From Prevotella sp. (GTDB taxonomy: Bacteria; Bacteroidota; Bacteroidia; Bacteroidales; Bacteroidaceae), in contig JAEEWT010000012.1 in assembly GCA_016287755.1 (NCBI GenBank), positions 55,406-119,405 of the forward strand: DNA of 64,000 nucleotides, written 5' to 3'. Shown here in pieces: positions 54,154 to 63,151 of this stretch. The translations under genes and the position numbers were made by a program. Numbering within the stretch: the first letter of the stretch is position 1; the number at the start of each line of letters is the position of its first letter. A model generated the notes under the pieces. That model saw nothing but the letters and a program-made list of their open reading frames with translations, was not told the DNA's origin and searched no databases.

Positions 54154-54993
54154 TTATGGAACCAACGGAGCCTTTGGCATATTCACCGTCATGGCATCGA
54201 TCATACGCTGGTAGATCTTGTTCAGTTCAGCTATCTGATCAGCCATCTTCTTGGTCTGCTCATTGATCTCGTCGATGGTACCGATCTGCGAGCTGGCGCT
54301 CTTAAGCTGCAGCTCGTAAACCTTACAGATACCTGTCAACGTACGGTTCAGGTTCTCCATCTCTTCCGAGTCGGTAGCCAGACGCTCACTCTGACGCGAT
54401 ACGTTCGACAGCATCTCCGTCAGACGCTTCAGCTCTTCCACATAATTCGTGGTGGCCTCCTCGAGTTCAGGATTCATCGACGGCAATACAGCCTCGCCAG
54501 AAACTCCTGACATCTTCGATACGGAAGAAGATACGGCGGCAATGGCCTCTGTGTCAACAGTAGTCTGACTAGTTCCACTAGTTCTACTAGCATCACTGGC
54601 TTGACCAGAACCGCCAACAGTACCACCACCAATGATAATTGTACCACCGCCTGTAACAACAGGCTGTGCGGCAGCTGCTACCTGTGCCGGCTCCTCATCG
54701 CCCTCTGCAACCTCTTCATTGTCGAGATTCAGGTGTGTAGGCAGATCCATACCATCGGCAGTCTTGTCAAACGGACGGTCAAAGGCAGAGAGGAAGAACA
54801 CGAACACCTCAGTGCCCATACCGAGGAAAAGCCAGAAGTTGGCACCGGGGATATGGGTCAGCTTAAACAGTGTACCCAAGATCACGATGGCTGCACCCCA
54901 GCTGTAGGCATAATTCAGGAACGTCTGTCCTGGCACGCTATCCATCCACTTCTGCAGACGGTAGATAATATTGAGTTTGCTATACTGTGTCAT
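54154..54993 (-). CDS. gldL: Type IX secretion/gliding motor protein GldL (PorL)
   Basis: 279 residues: two membrane helices (YAYSWGAAIVILGTLFKL and FWLFLGMGTEVFVFFLSAF) with the conserved Glu in GTEVF, and a cytoplasmic coiled tail (SRQSERLATDSEEMENLNRTL). GldL and GldM form the proton-motive-force motor. The linker at about 110-150 (GGGTIIIGGGTVGGSGQASD then TSGTSQTT) is Gly/Ser/Thr-rich and is partly encoded by the 9-bp ACTAGT repeat. This linker is less regular than in Flavobacterium GldL. Confidence 0.93.
   Translation of the reverse strand: MTQYSKLNIIYRLQKWMDSVPGQTFLNYAYSWGAAIVILGTLFKLTHIPGANFWLFLGMGTEVFVFFLSAFDRPFDKTADGMDLPTHLNLDNEEVAEGDEEPAQVAAAAQPVVTGGGTIIIGGGTVGGSGQASDASRTSGTSQTTVDTEAIAAVSSSVSKMSGVSGEAVLPSMNPELEEATTNYVEELKRLTEMLSNVSRQSERLATDSEEMENLNRTLTGICKVYELQLKSASSQIGTIDEINEQTKKMADQIAELNKIYQRMIDAMTVNMPKAPLVP
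54568..54591. repeat. ACTAGT 9-bp-periodic repeat inside gldL
   Basis: ACTAGT at 54568 and 54577 and ACTAGC at 54586; same hexamer and 9-bp period as the intergenic repeat at 13537. Period is in frame. Confidence 0.8.
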
Positions 54994-55013
54994 CTTATCT
55001 GTTGTTTATCACA

Positions 55014-56498
55014 TTACTTCTTTTTCCCTTTCATCTTCACGCTTTGTGAACTGGCCACGGAACGCACACAACGGAATCCGATATAGGATCGTGGCTGGTT
55101 CTGGTACTCCCATGTACGCCAAGCAGAGCGGATATAGCTCTCGGGATCCTTCCAGGAACCACCGCGCACACTCTTTTTCTTCAAGCGGTACGGGTCTTCC
55201 TTGGCTGCATTATACTTCAGCGTAGGATTCAGGTCGTTCATGGCATCCACACCTGCTTCCGTATAGATGGTACTGGTCCACTCTGCCACATTACCGGCCA
55301 TGTCGAACAATCCATTGGAGTTGGCACCATAGATACCCACCTTACTGGTTATCAAGTTACCGTCCTTTGTGTAGTTACCGCGGTCGGGCTTGAAATTGGC
55401 ATAGAAGCAACCACGGTCGTTCATCATATCCTCATTCTCCCAAGGGAACTCATTCCCATCCTTGCCGCGGGCAGCATACTCCCATTCGGCCTCAGTCGGC
55501 AGACGGTAGCGCTGCACATATCTGGCCTCGGCACCCAGTCCTTTCAGCAGATAGTCGGTACGCCAAGCACAGAAAGCGTTGGCCTGCTCCCAGGTAACGC
55601 CCACCACAGGGTAGTCGTTATAGGTAGGATTACTGAAATAATAACGCAGATAGGTCTCGTTGTCGGAGTTCTGGAAATCGTTCACCCAACAGGTAGTGTC
55701 GGGATAGATATTCACGATATAGGTATTGAGGAAGTCCCACGGACCGCTCAACGGACGGTCGATGGTCTCTCGAACGATTTTACCCTCGTCATCGATATAT
55801 GCCGTGTCCTTCGAGATCATCACCACCTCGTTCGGATCAACAACAATATCTGTGTTGAAGGTACGTTCCTCTGGATTCAGACGGTTACGACGCAAGGCTG
55901 CGGCGGTATAGTCATATACCTCATAGCGGTAATTCATCTGACGCCAGTCGAGCATCTTCTCGCCTGTAACAGGATTGGTCTCGTACAAACTCTCGATGGC
56001 ACGCTGCTCATCCTCGTTGGGTTTGCGCGGCAACGCCTTCTTCCAGTTTACATGGGGAGGAACGGGATCGCCGTTCTTGTCCTCAGTAATCATGTACGAC
56101 TCATCACCGCCATACGACGGATCAGCCAAGCGAGTGCGCAGAATCGAGTCGCGAACCCAATACACGAACTGCTTATACTCCGAGTTGGTCACCTCTGTCT
56201 CATCAATCCAGAAGCCGTCAACAGAGATATCCTTCACAGGTGTCTGCTTACCCCACAAACTGTCTTCCTGCTCGATACCCATCTTCAGGTAACCGCGTTT
56301 GATCAGTGTCATTCCAAACGGCGTAGGCTCTGTAAATCCTTTACCGCCACCGACACCGGTAACCTCACCGCCGCGACTGGCCGAATTGGCTATCTTACTG
56401 CCAGCACAACCGGAGAATACGAGTAAAAGGGTGAATAGACAAAGGGGAATCATCCTCTTCATCTGTCCGCTTACCTTATTATATACTTTCTTTTCCAT
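55014..56498 (-). CDS. gldK: Type IX secretion lipoprotein GldK (PorK)
   Basis: 494 residues: lipobox FSGC after the signal (start at 56498; Met at 56462 gives a shorter signal peptide). The body is a formylglycine-generating-enzyme (SUMF1)-like domain: MGIEQEDSLWGKQTPVKDISVDGFWIDE, VGVTWEQANAFCAWR, RLPTEAEWEYAARG, GMAGNVAEWTS style motif (DMAGNVAEWTSTIY) and GGSWKDPESYIRSAWR. In GldK the fold is structural, forming the outer-membrane-associated ring with GldN. Confidence 0.93.
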   Translation of the reverse strand: MEKKVYNKVSGQMKRMIPLCLFTLLLVFSGCAGSKIANSASRGGEVTGVGGGKGFTEPTPFGMTLIKRGYLKMGIEQEDSLWGKQTPVKDISVDGFWIDETEVTNSEYKQFVYWVRDSILRTRLADPSYGGDESYMITEDKNGDPVPPHVNWKKALPRKPNEDEQRAIESLYETNPVTGEKMLDWRQMNYRYEVYDYTAAALRRNRLNPEERTFNTDIVVDPNEVVMISKDTAYIDDEGKIVRETIDRPLSGPWDFLNTYIVNIYPDTTCWVNDFQNSDNETYLRYYFSNPTYNDYPVVGVTWEQANAFCAWRTDYLLKGLGAEARYVQRYRLPTEAEWEYAARGKDGNEFPWENEDMMNDRGCFYANFKPDRGNYTKDGNLITSKVGIYGANSNGLFDMAGNVAEWTSTIYTEAGVDAMNDLNPTLKYNAAKEDPYRLKKKSVRGGSWKDPESYIRSAWRTWEYQNQPRSYIGFRCVRSVASSQSVKMKGKKK

Positions 56499-56525
56499 AT
56501 CTTGTTTTAATTCAATTTCATCTTT

Positions 56526-57446
56526 CTACAGCAGTCGTACGCTCTTGTGTTTGTTCCGCCCTTTCTTGAATAGGTTCAAATTGGTCTGATAGCCCACGAA
56601 CAGTTCATGACTGCCATTACCGGGATTGATGGCCGAGGTGTAGAACTCGTAACTATAACCGACGTTGATACCGTGCAACCTGCCGCCAATGAGCAGGGTG
56701 ATAGAGTTTGTCGGACTATAGGAAGCGCCTGCATACATCACCTTTTCGTCGTTGGTGTATACCACTCGGGCCGTCACATCCGCCCGATAAGCCACCCCGT
56801 CATAACGCGCCAACACAGAGGTCGGTATTGTAACAAACGGATTTCTGAGCTTAATATTGTATCCACCTGTCAAATAATACGTCCGGTCAATCTGTAACTC
56901 ATTGGTTTCGCCCAGCTCCACCAGAGGGGCGTTGAGGTGCTGAACGGATGCTCCGGCGTACCATCTTTTGTGCAGATAATAAACACCAAAGCCCAGATCC
57001 AAGGCGTTCCCGTTCACTTCTGAAGTAATGAAGGCAGGGTCGTTCGGCGTTTCCAAGTCGAGACCCGAGCCATCGAAGTTCTCGCTGATGACTCCCGCCT
57101 GCACACCAGCACTGATTGTACCACCAAACAGTTTCTGCTTATAAGCATACTGAACGGCAATACGCTGATGCTGGAAGAGTCCGATCTGATCGTTCATCAA
57201 CTGTGCTCCCACGCCATGGTAGGATTTAACCATATAGAAAGGCATGTCGCCTGCTATGTACATGGTGCGCGGATTATGCTTGAATCCTGCCAGATCCATA
57301 GCGTAAGCACCTACAACGTTCAACTTGGATTCCTTTCCTACGGACGCAGGATTGAACGACGGCTCCATGTCGAAGTAATGACTGAAGCTGACATCATACT
57401 GTGCCTCTGCTCTCGAAACGACAAGCAAAAGCACTACGAAAATCAT
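56526..57446 (-). CDS. PorP/SprF-family type IX secretion membrane protein
   Basis: 306 residues from MIFVVLLLVVSRAEAQ. The mature start YDVSFSHYFDMEPSFNPASVGK and the FIAGDMPF-like block (MYIAGDMPFYMVKSYHGVGA) are PorP/SprF signatures; a 14-strand barrel follows (GGYNIKLRN, YAGASYSPTNSITLLIGGRLHG). The 40-residue N-terminal extension of the longer frame has no signal-peptide character and is left out. It is first in the operon, 28 bp before gldK, as in porPKLMN loci. Confidence 0.88.
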   Translation of the reverse strand: MIFVVLLLVVSRAEAQYDVSFSHYFDMEPSFNPASVGKESKLNVVGAYAMDLAGFKHNPRTMYIAGDMPFYMVKSYHGVGAQLMNDQIGLFQHQRIAVQYAYKQKLFGGTISAGVQAGVISENFDGSGLDLETPNDPAFITSEVNGNALDLGFGVYYLHKRWYAGASVQHLNAPLVELGETNELQIDRTYYLTGGYNIKLRNPFVTIPTSVLARYDGVAYRADVTARVVYTNDEKVMYAGASYSPTNSITLLIGGRLHGINVGYSYEFYTSAINPGNGSHELFVGYQTNLNLFKKGRNKHKSVRLL

Positions 57447-57519
57447 GCAGAAACGTCTAAGCACGATATCATAACGCCAGTTTCTATGATTTATTGTGTA
57501 GAAAAACCATCGTAATTCT

Positions 57520-57550
57520 TTTGCACTATACGTGTTTTTTTGTACTTTTG
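57520..57550 (+). promoter_or_regulatory. Promoter for the M6 protease gene
   Basis: TTTG (57520-57523), 19 bp, TACTTTTG (57543-57550), 31 bp before the ATG. Divergent from the T9SS operon. Confidence 0.78.
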
Positions 57551-57580
57551 CAAAATTATTAACCACTGGAATTCATAAGA

Positions 57581-60526
57581 ATGAAGAAAAATAACAAGAC
57601 ACAACAGACAAAACGCTGTCTGTTAGTAATCATCATGGTGCTTATCACCATCGTATGTAATGCTATTCCAGCCAAGCCTGGACAGTACCGTACACTGAAG
57701 CTGACCAATGGCCAAACCGTCGCTGCTCGTCTTGTAGGTGACGAGCACGGACATTTCTGGCTGGGAAACGATGGTAATGCCTATCAGGAAGATGAAACAG
57801 GTCTTTTCCAGATGATCGACCGCAAGGAAATGATGAATGCTGCCAAAGAACGTCGTCAGAGTGCTAATGCAGATCGTGCCAAGCGAATGGCAAAACGTCG
57901 GGCACAAAAGGGTTCGAGCAACAGTATCGAGGGACAGAAGAAGGGTATCATTATCCTCGTCAACTTCAAGGATGTGAAACTAGAGGATACCAATAACAAA
58001 GAGTATTTCGAGCGCGTGGCCAACGAAGAGCATTTTAGAGATGGCGACTTCGTAGGCTCCGTTCACGACTATTTCTATGACCAGAGCGGTGGAAAGTTTG
58101 ATCTCGAATTCGATGTCGTGGGACCCTACGATATGCCCTACGACATGTCGTACTATGGCAGGAACAAGAATGGCAAACAAGGCAACGACCAACATCCCGC
58201 CTCCATGGTCATAGAAGCTTGTAAGGCTGCCAACAATGAAGTGGACTTCGCCGACTATGACTGGGACGGTGACCAAGAAGTGGATCAGGTATATGTCATC
58301 TATGCAGGGAAAGGAGAGGCCGATGGAGGTGTAGCCAACACGATATGGCCGCATGAATGGACACTCGCTTCTGCTCAATACTACGGTGACGGTTCTGGAC
58401 CGCTCTTTCTTGACGGTGTGACCATCAACACCTATGCCTGTGGATCAGAACTGAACGGCTATGGTGATATCTGCGGCATCGGAACCATGTGCCATGAGTT
58501 CAGTCACTGTCTGGGCTTCCCCGACTTCTACGACACCAGTGACACTGGTTATGGCGTGGGAATGCTTTGGTGGGATCTGATGGACAGCGGCTCATACAAC
58601 GGCGACGGCTATCAGCCCGCTGGCTATTCCAGCTATGAGCGCTGGGTGGCAGGATGGCTTAACCCCATCGAACTCACCACGACAAAGAGTGTAAGTGACA
58701 TGAAATCCTTAATGGATGGTGGTGACGCGTACATTATATATAATAATGGGAACCGCGACGAGTATTTCCTCTTGGAGAACCGTCAACCTGAGAAGTGGGA
58801 TGCAGGACTGCCTGGTAAAGGTATGCTCATCCTGCATGTTGATTACAATGCTTCTGCCTGGGCAAGCAACAGCGTTAACAACGATTACACCCACCAACGC
58901 ATGACTTGGATTACGGCTGATGGTGAGATTGACACAGAACCTTATATTGATGAAAATGGGGAAGAGTATTTAATATATTCGTGGGATGGATTTGCCACCG
59001 ACACCTATCCCAGCGGTAATTACAACAGCTTCAGTAAGGACTCCAAGGCACCTGCCAAATTCTATAACAAGAATAGCAATGGCACCTACTACATGGATGG
59101 GGCTGTGAAGGATATTACACAAAATGAAGACGGTACGATCTCGTTCCTTTACAAAGGGGTGGTCAACATTGCTGCTCCCACCTTCTCACCCAAAGCGGGT
59201 AGTTATAGTGAGGCTCAGACTGTGTCCATCAGCTGCGAGACAGAGGGTGTAACCATCCATTACACCACCGATGGAACAACACCATCATCCGAGAGCAGTA
59301 TCTATGATGGTCCCATCAGCATCGACAAGACAACCACACTGAAGGCTGTTGCCATCTCTGAAGAAGGTGATGAGAGTCAGGTAAGCGTGGCAAGGTATGT
59401 CATCCGTGATGGTACTTCAACCGAGGTAAAGACCTTCAAACATGTATCTTCAATGGATGAGGTTGTCAGCGGACTCCGTTATATCATCGCCTGCGGATCG
59501 AAAGATGTAGCAGCAGGAGCATTAAGCAATAATCATCTGAACTCAGAAGAGATCATCCTTTCTGACGATGTTATAACCATTACCGATGATGTGGAGGTGT
59601 TCACCCTTGAAGAAAACAATGGGAAATATGCATTCATGAACAGAGAAGGAGAATATCTGAATGCCCCATCCACTAAGAAACTGGCATACCAAACAAATGC
59701 TGCCTATTCATGGAAACTGCAGAAAAGAAACGATGGCGTGGAAATGGTTCATACCTATTATGGTACCATGACCTACAATGCCAATAGCGGAACGGATTTC
59801 TTTGCTCCTTACACCGCCAGTGCCTCCAACACCATGATTCGTGCCAACCTCTATGTGGAATGTGATGAAGAACCGGCACAGCCGCAGGAAATCATAATCG
59901 GTAATAACAATTATAAGCTCGTCGCAAGCGAAGAGGAACTGGAAGGCAACTACAGATACCTCATCGTATCGAATGTGGAAGATCAGTACATTGCTTACAA
60001 TGGATTCGATTCCGATAAGGGAAAAGCAGGTTTAGTAACTCCTGTTGATGATGTGATTACGCTGACAGATGGAAGTGGAAACGCTGCCGTGCCTGTTGTA
60101 CTACAGAAGCAGAATCAGAAATGGACCATTTTTGAAACCGAAAAAGAACAGTATATGGGTACGACTAAAGGAACAAATAGTAATAACAAAGCTTATTTGA
60201 TACTCAATGGCAATGTTTCCAATGATTATTTCCGTTGGACGATTTCCATTGTTGACGGGGAAGCCATTGTAAAGAACTGTGGCAAGGCCTTCTATCTACA
60301 ATACAATAGTAGCGCCAACTGTTTCCGCGTCTATGCTTCTGGACAGAATGCCATCTCGCTGTATAAAGAAGAGCAGGAACAGCAAAACCACGGTATTACT
60401 ACGGCTATTGATGCAGTCCGTTCACAGCAGAAATCTTCTGCCCTCTTCGACCTGCAAGGACGTCGCGTTATCAACCCACAAAAGGGTATCTATATCGTGA
60501 ATGGTAAAAAGGTTGTGATTAAGTGA
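57581..60526 (+). CDS. M6-family secreted metalloprotease with T9SS-like C-terminus
   Basis: 981 residues. Signal peptide (LLVIIMVLITIVCNAIPAKP), propeptide, then an M6 (immune inhibitor A-like) protease domain: HEFSHCLGFPDF at 305-316 is the HExxHxxGxxD zinc site. A chitobiase/hexosaminidase C-terminal-like domain lies at about 530-610 (FSPKAGSYSEAQTVSISCET, VTIHYTTDGTTPSSES), then two similar beta-domains of about 150 residues each. The last 30 residues, FDLQGRRVINPQKGIYIVNG, resemble a Bacteroidota type IX sorting segment. It is divergent from the T9SS operon, which could export it. Confidence 0.88.
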   Translation: MKKNNKTQQTKRCLLVIIMVLITIVCNAIPAKPGQYRTLKLTNGQTVAARLVGDEHGHFWLGNDGNAYQEDETGLFQMIDRKEMMNAAKERRQSANADRAKRMAKRRAQKGSSNSIEGQKKGIIILVNFKDVKLEDTNNKEYFERVANEEHFRDGDFVGSVHDYFYDQSGGKFDLEFDVVGPYDMPYDMSYYGRNKNGKQGNDQHPASMVIEACKAANNEVDFADYDWDGDQEVDQVYVIYAGKGEADGGVANTIWPHEWTLASAQYYGDGSGPLFLDGVTINTYACGSELNGYGDICGIGTMCHEFSHCLGFPDFYDTSDTGYGVGMLWWDLMDSGSYNGDGYQPAGYSSYERWVAGWLNPIELTTTKSVSDMKSLMDGGDAYIIYNNGNRDEYFLLENRQPEKWDAGLPGKGMLILHVDYNASAWASNSVNNDYTHQRMTWITADGEIDTEPYIDENGEEYLIYSWDGFATDTYPSGNYNSFSKDSKAPAKFYNKNSNGTYYMDGAVKDITQNEDGTISFLYKGVVNIAAPTFSPKAGSYSEAQTVSISCETEGVTIHYTTDGTTPSSESSIYDGPISIDKTTTLKAVAISEEGDESQVSVARYVIRDGTSTEVKTFKHVSSMDEVVSGLRYIIACGSKDVAAGALSNNHLNSEEIILSDDVITITDDVEVFTLEENNGKYAFMNREGEYLNAPSTKKLAYQTNAAYSWKLQKRNDGVEMVHTYYGTMTYNANSGTDFFAPYTASASNTMIRANLYVECDEEPAQPQEIIIGNNNYKLVASEEELEGNYRYLIVSNVEDQYIAYNGFDSDKGKAGLVTPVDDVITLTDGSGNAAVPVVLQKQNQKWTIFETEKEQYMGTTKGTNSNNKAYLILNGNVSNDYFRWTISIVDGEAIVKNCGKAFYLQYNSSANCFRVYASGQNAISLYKEEQEQQNHGITTAIDAVRSQQKSSALFDLQGRRVINPQKGIYIVNGKKVVIK

Positions 60527-60595
60527 GTAAAAAAAGCTTGCTTACTTTTTCGAACGTGAACAAGCTCGAACGTAGTTCAAGATTGTGATTAAGTA
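60514..60595. repeat. Direct repeat at the end of the M6 protease gene
   Basis: TTGTGATTAAGT, the last codons of the protease gene (60514-60525), recurs at 60584-60595 after a 58-nt insert that itself contains two TCGAACGT copies. Suggests a local duplication. Confidence 0.6.
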
Positions 60596-60610
60596 AAAAA
60601 CAACCATACA

Positions 60611-62233
60611 ATGAACAACATGAGAACATGGCTGTTGGCACTCTGTCTCACAGCAACGACAATCACAATGGCGCAAAGCAACGACCCGATGGTGGTCAAG
60701 ACGCGCTCGGGATTAGTGAAGGGAATTGATCAGGAAGGTTCCATGGCCTTCCTTGGTATTCCATATGCTACAGTGGAACGATTCATGCCGCCCCAGCCGG
60801 TGAAGAAATGGAAAGGGGTAAGGGTGTGCGATCATTGGGGTCCTATGACCATGCAGCAACAGAACCGTCCTATGACCGAAGAACAGATGTCGGAGAACTG
60901 CTGTGTGCTCAATGTTTGGACAACCGAACTCCCCAATAGTTCTTTGCAAAGCAAAGCGGCAAAGCCGAGCGCAAAGCTAAAGCCTGTAATGTTCTGGCTA
61001 CATGGCGGCGGTTTCGACTCAGGAACCTCTGAATGGGATCCGGGTATGTGCCTGGCCAAGAAGGATGTGGTAGTGGTGAGCATCAACCACCGACTGAATA
61101 TCCTCGGCTTCCTGGATCTCTCTACGGTATCCAAGAAGTACAAGTATTCGGGTAATGTGGGTATGCTCGATGCCGTACAAGCCCTGGAATGGGTGCGTGA
61201 CAATATTGCTCAGTTCGGAGGCGACCCCAATAATGTCACCATCTTTGGTGAATCGGGTGGCGGCGGTAAGGTGGGAACACTGATGTGTATGCCCAAGGCC
61301 AAAGGACTCTTCCACAAGGCCATCATCATGAGTGGTACCATTCTCAATGTGAATACGAAGAAGATGACCGAGGAACTGGGCGAGGCCGTACTGAAGGAAC
61401 TGGGTATCGATAAGAAGAACATCGATAAGATTAAGGATGTGCCATACAAAGACCTGTATGCCGCTGGTCAGCGTGCCATGGCAGCCAGCATTGGAACCCG
61501 TAGGCCTGGTACTCCTATGATGTGGGGCTTCGGACCTACACCCGATGGCGAAGTTCTCCTACAACAGCCATTCCAGCCTGCTTTTGCCAGCTTCAGCGAT
61601 GATATTCCCTTGATGATTGGCACTACGTTCAATGAGTTGCAGCGAAGTCGCTATGGTCAGCAGATCACCTTTGAAGAAGCCCGCAAGGAACTGCAACGCA
61701 CCTTCGGCGACGAGACCGATGCTTATATAAGCGCATTTATGGAATCCTATCCAGATAAAACGTTAGAACGATTGCCACAAGACCTGCTGAGCATCGACTG
61801 GCTCTTCCGTCCTAAGACTATCATCACAGCCGATGCCATCGGTGGCAAACGCAAGGCCGACACCTATGTATATATGTACACTGTTGGAGAGAGCGACAAC
61901 CGCGGCTATAAAGGCTCTGCCCACGGCGCCGAACTGAAATACTGCTTCGACGTGTTGCACCACTATAGCAACCAACTGTCGCAGTCAACCCTTGATGCCA
62001 ATCAGATCTGGGCCACAAGGATAAGCGATGTATGGGCACAGTTTGCCCATACAGGCAACCCCGACAGCAACGGGCTTTACGGATGGCATCCTTACACCAA
62101 GGAGAACGGTGAACTGCTGGAATTCGGTGGCTCTGATGCCCGCATTCACAACAACCACGATCGCAAGTTGGAGGAGATCATCAACCGCCACTGCTTCAAA
62201 CAACTGGACGAGTTCAGAGCAACACATCAATAA
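60611..62233 (+). CDS. Carboxylesterase, type B
   Basis: 540 residues; signal peptide (TWLLALCLTATTITMAQ), alpha/beta-hydrolase. Oxyanion-hole segment MFWLHGGGFDSGTS, nucleophile elbow FGESGGGGKVG (family usually GESAG, here GESGG), acid Glu in GTTFNELQRSRYG and His in GSAHGAELKYCFD. Substrate not identifiable; homologues act on acetyl or feruloyl esters or p-nitrobenzyl esters. Exported, placed behind the M6 protease with no terminator between, so possibly cotranscribed. A stable hairpin closes the unit. Confidence 0.88.
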   Translation: MNNMRTWLLALCLTATTITMAQSNDPMVVKTRSGLVKGIDQEGSMAFLGIPYATVERFMPPQPVKKWKGVRVCDHWGPMTMQQQNRPMTEEQMSENCCVLNVWTTELPNSSLQSKAAKPSAKLKPVMFWLHGGGFDSGTSEWDPGMCLAKKDVVVVSINHRLNILGFLDLSTVSKKYKYSGNVGMLDAVQALEWVRDNIAQFGGDPNNVTIFGESGGGGKVGTLMCMPKAKGLFHKAIIMSGTILNVNTKKMTEELGEAVLKELGIDKKNIDKIKDVPYKDLYAAGQRAMAASIGTRRPGTPMMWGFGPTPDGEVLLQQPFQPAFASFSDDIPLMIGTTFNELQRSRYGQQITFEEARKELQRTFGDETDAYISAFMESYPDKTLERLPQDLLSIDWLFRPKTIITADAIGGKRKADTYVYMYTVGESDNRGYKGSAHGAELKYCFDVLHHYSNQLSQSTLDANQIWATRISDVWAQFAHTGNPDSNGLYGWHPYTKENGELLEFGGSDARIHNNHDRKLEEIINRHCFKQLDEFRATHQ

Positions 62234-62237
62234 AACA

Positions 62238-62270
62238 CCAGCGGGGCAAGCGTAATGCTTGCCCCGCTGG
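62238..62270. terminator. Strong hairpin between esterase and DUF2795 genes
   Basis: 14-bp stem CCAGCGGGGCAAGC (62238-62251), loop GTAAT, GCTTGCCCCGCTGG (62257-62270). Plus-strand side lacks a T-tract; the minus-strand side is followed by TGTTTTATTG, so it serves mainly the minus strand. Confidence 0.75.
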
Positions 62271-62298
62271 CATTTCATGGTCAGAAGTCTAAAGAGCC

Positions 62299-62520
62299 TT
62301 AATACTCATCCTCGTTGAACAAAAAGTCTTCTTTAGTAGGATAATCAGGCCATATTTCTTCAATACTTTCATATACATCACCTTCATCCTCAATCTCCTG
62401 AAGATTCTCCAATACTTCAAGCGGTGCGCCTGAACGAATGGCATAGTCAATCAACTCATCTTTTGTTGCCGGCCATGGTGCATCTTCCAGTTTTGATGCT
62501 AACTCAAGTGTCCAATACAT
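62299..62520 (-). CDS. DUF2795 family protein
   Basis: 73 residues, acidic. The N-terminal pattern MYWTLELASKLEDAPWPATKDELIDYAIR fits DUF2795, a small Bacteroidota protein family. The ELIDYAIRSGAPLEVLENLQ segment is helical, like a small nucleic-acid-binding fold; function unknown. A TACTTTTG box on the minus strand at 62562-62555 precedes it by about 35 bp. Downstream 28 bp is the hairpin. Confidence 0.82.
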   Translation of the reverse strand: MYWTLELASKLEDAPWPATKDELIDYAIRSGAPLEVLENLQEIEDEGDVYESIEEIWPDYPTKEDFLFNEDEY

Positions 62521-62578
62521 AGTCTATTATTTTTACATGTTAGAAACTTGGGCGCAAAAGTACTATTTTTTTTCTTAT

Positions 62579-63139
62579 TTACTTCGGTTTCTTCCAAATT
62601 TTTTCACGTACTCCGTCAATAAAGTTTAATTTTCTGGCCAGAACATACAAATAATCCGACAAGCGGTTGATATAATGGGTTACTTCCGGGTCTAATTCGG
62701 TCGATTCTCCCAAGAAAAAGATGCGACGCTCTGCCCTTCTACATACCGTACGACATACATGTGCCAAGGCTGCTTCATGAGAGCCACCCGGCAAGATAAA
62801 TGCCGTTTGCGGAGGGATATTGGCATTGATTTCATCAATCTGTTCTTCCAGAATCTGCGTCTCTTCCGCAGCCATCGTATAAGAAGGAGCCAAGGGAGTC
62901 TTTGATTTGTCAGTAGCTAAATAGGAGCACACAGTGAATAGGTTCCGCTGTGTGCGGATTATCAGGTCTTTGTCATCACCGTCCTTCATCCAAGAGGCGA
63001 GCATTCCCAAATGGGCGCTCAGTTCATCCACTGTTCCATAAGCCTCGATACGGGCATTGGTTTTCTTTACTTTCACGCCGCCGACCAGACTTGTCACGCC
63101 GTCGTCGCCTGTCTTCGTATAGACTCTTGTTATTGCCAT
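62579..63139 (-). CDS. Cob(I)alamin adenosyltransferase, PduO type
   Basis: 186 residues. It attaches adenosyl from ATP to cob(I)alamin. Motifs: TRVYTKTGDDGVTSLVGG (ATP/phosphate site), IEAYGTVDELSAHLG, FILPGGSHEAALAHVCRTVC and RRAERRIFFL, with the conserved Asn/Arg of the PduO family in YINRLSDYLYVLAR. Placed 12 bp after the methyltransferase-like gene on the minus strand. It connects functionally with the B12 uptake operon at 45-51 kb, though not adjacent. Confidence 0.93.
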   Translation of the reverse strand: MAITRVYTKTGDDGVTSLVGGVKVKKTNARIEAYGTVDELSAHLGMLASWMKDGDDKDLIIRTQRNLFTVCSYLATDKSKTPLAPSYTMAAEETQILEEQIDEINANIPPQTAFILPGGSHEAALAHVCRTVCRRAERRIFFLGESTELDPEVTHYINRLSDYLYVLARKLNFIDGVREKIWKKPK

Positions 63140-63151
63140 AGTGTCGATGGT

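Noticed and set aside
62238..62270. Repetitive extragenic palindrome
   Set aside because: Only one copy is seen in the window; treated as a terminator hairpin.
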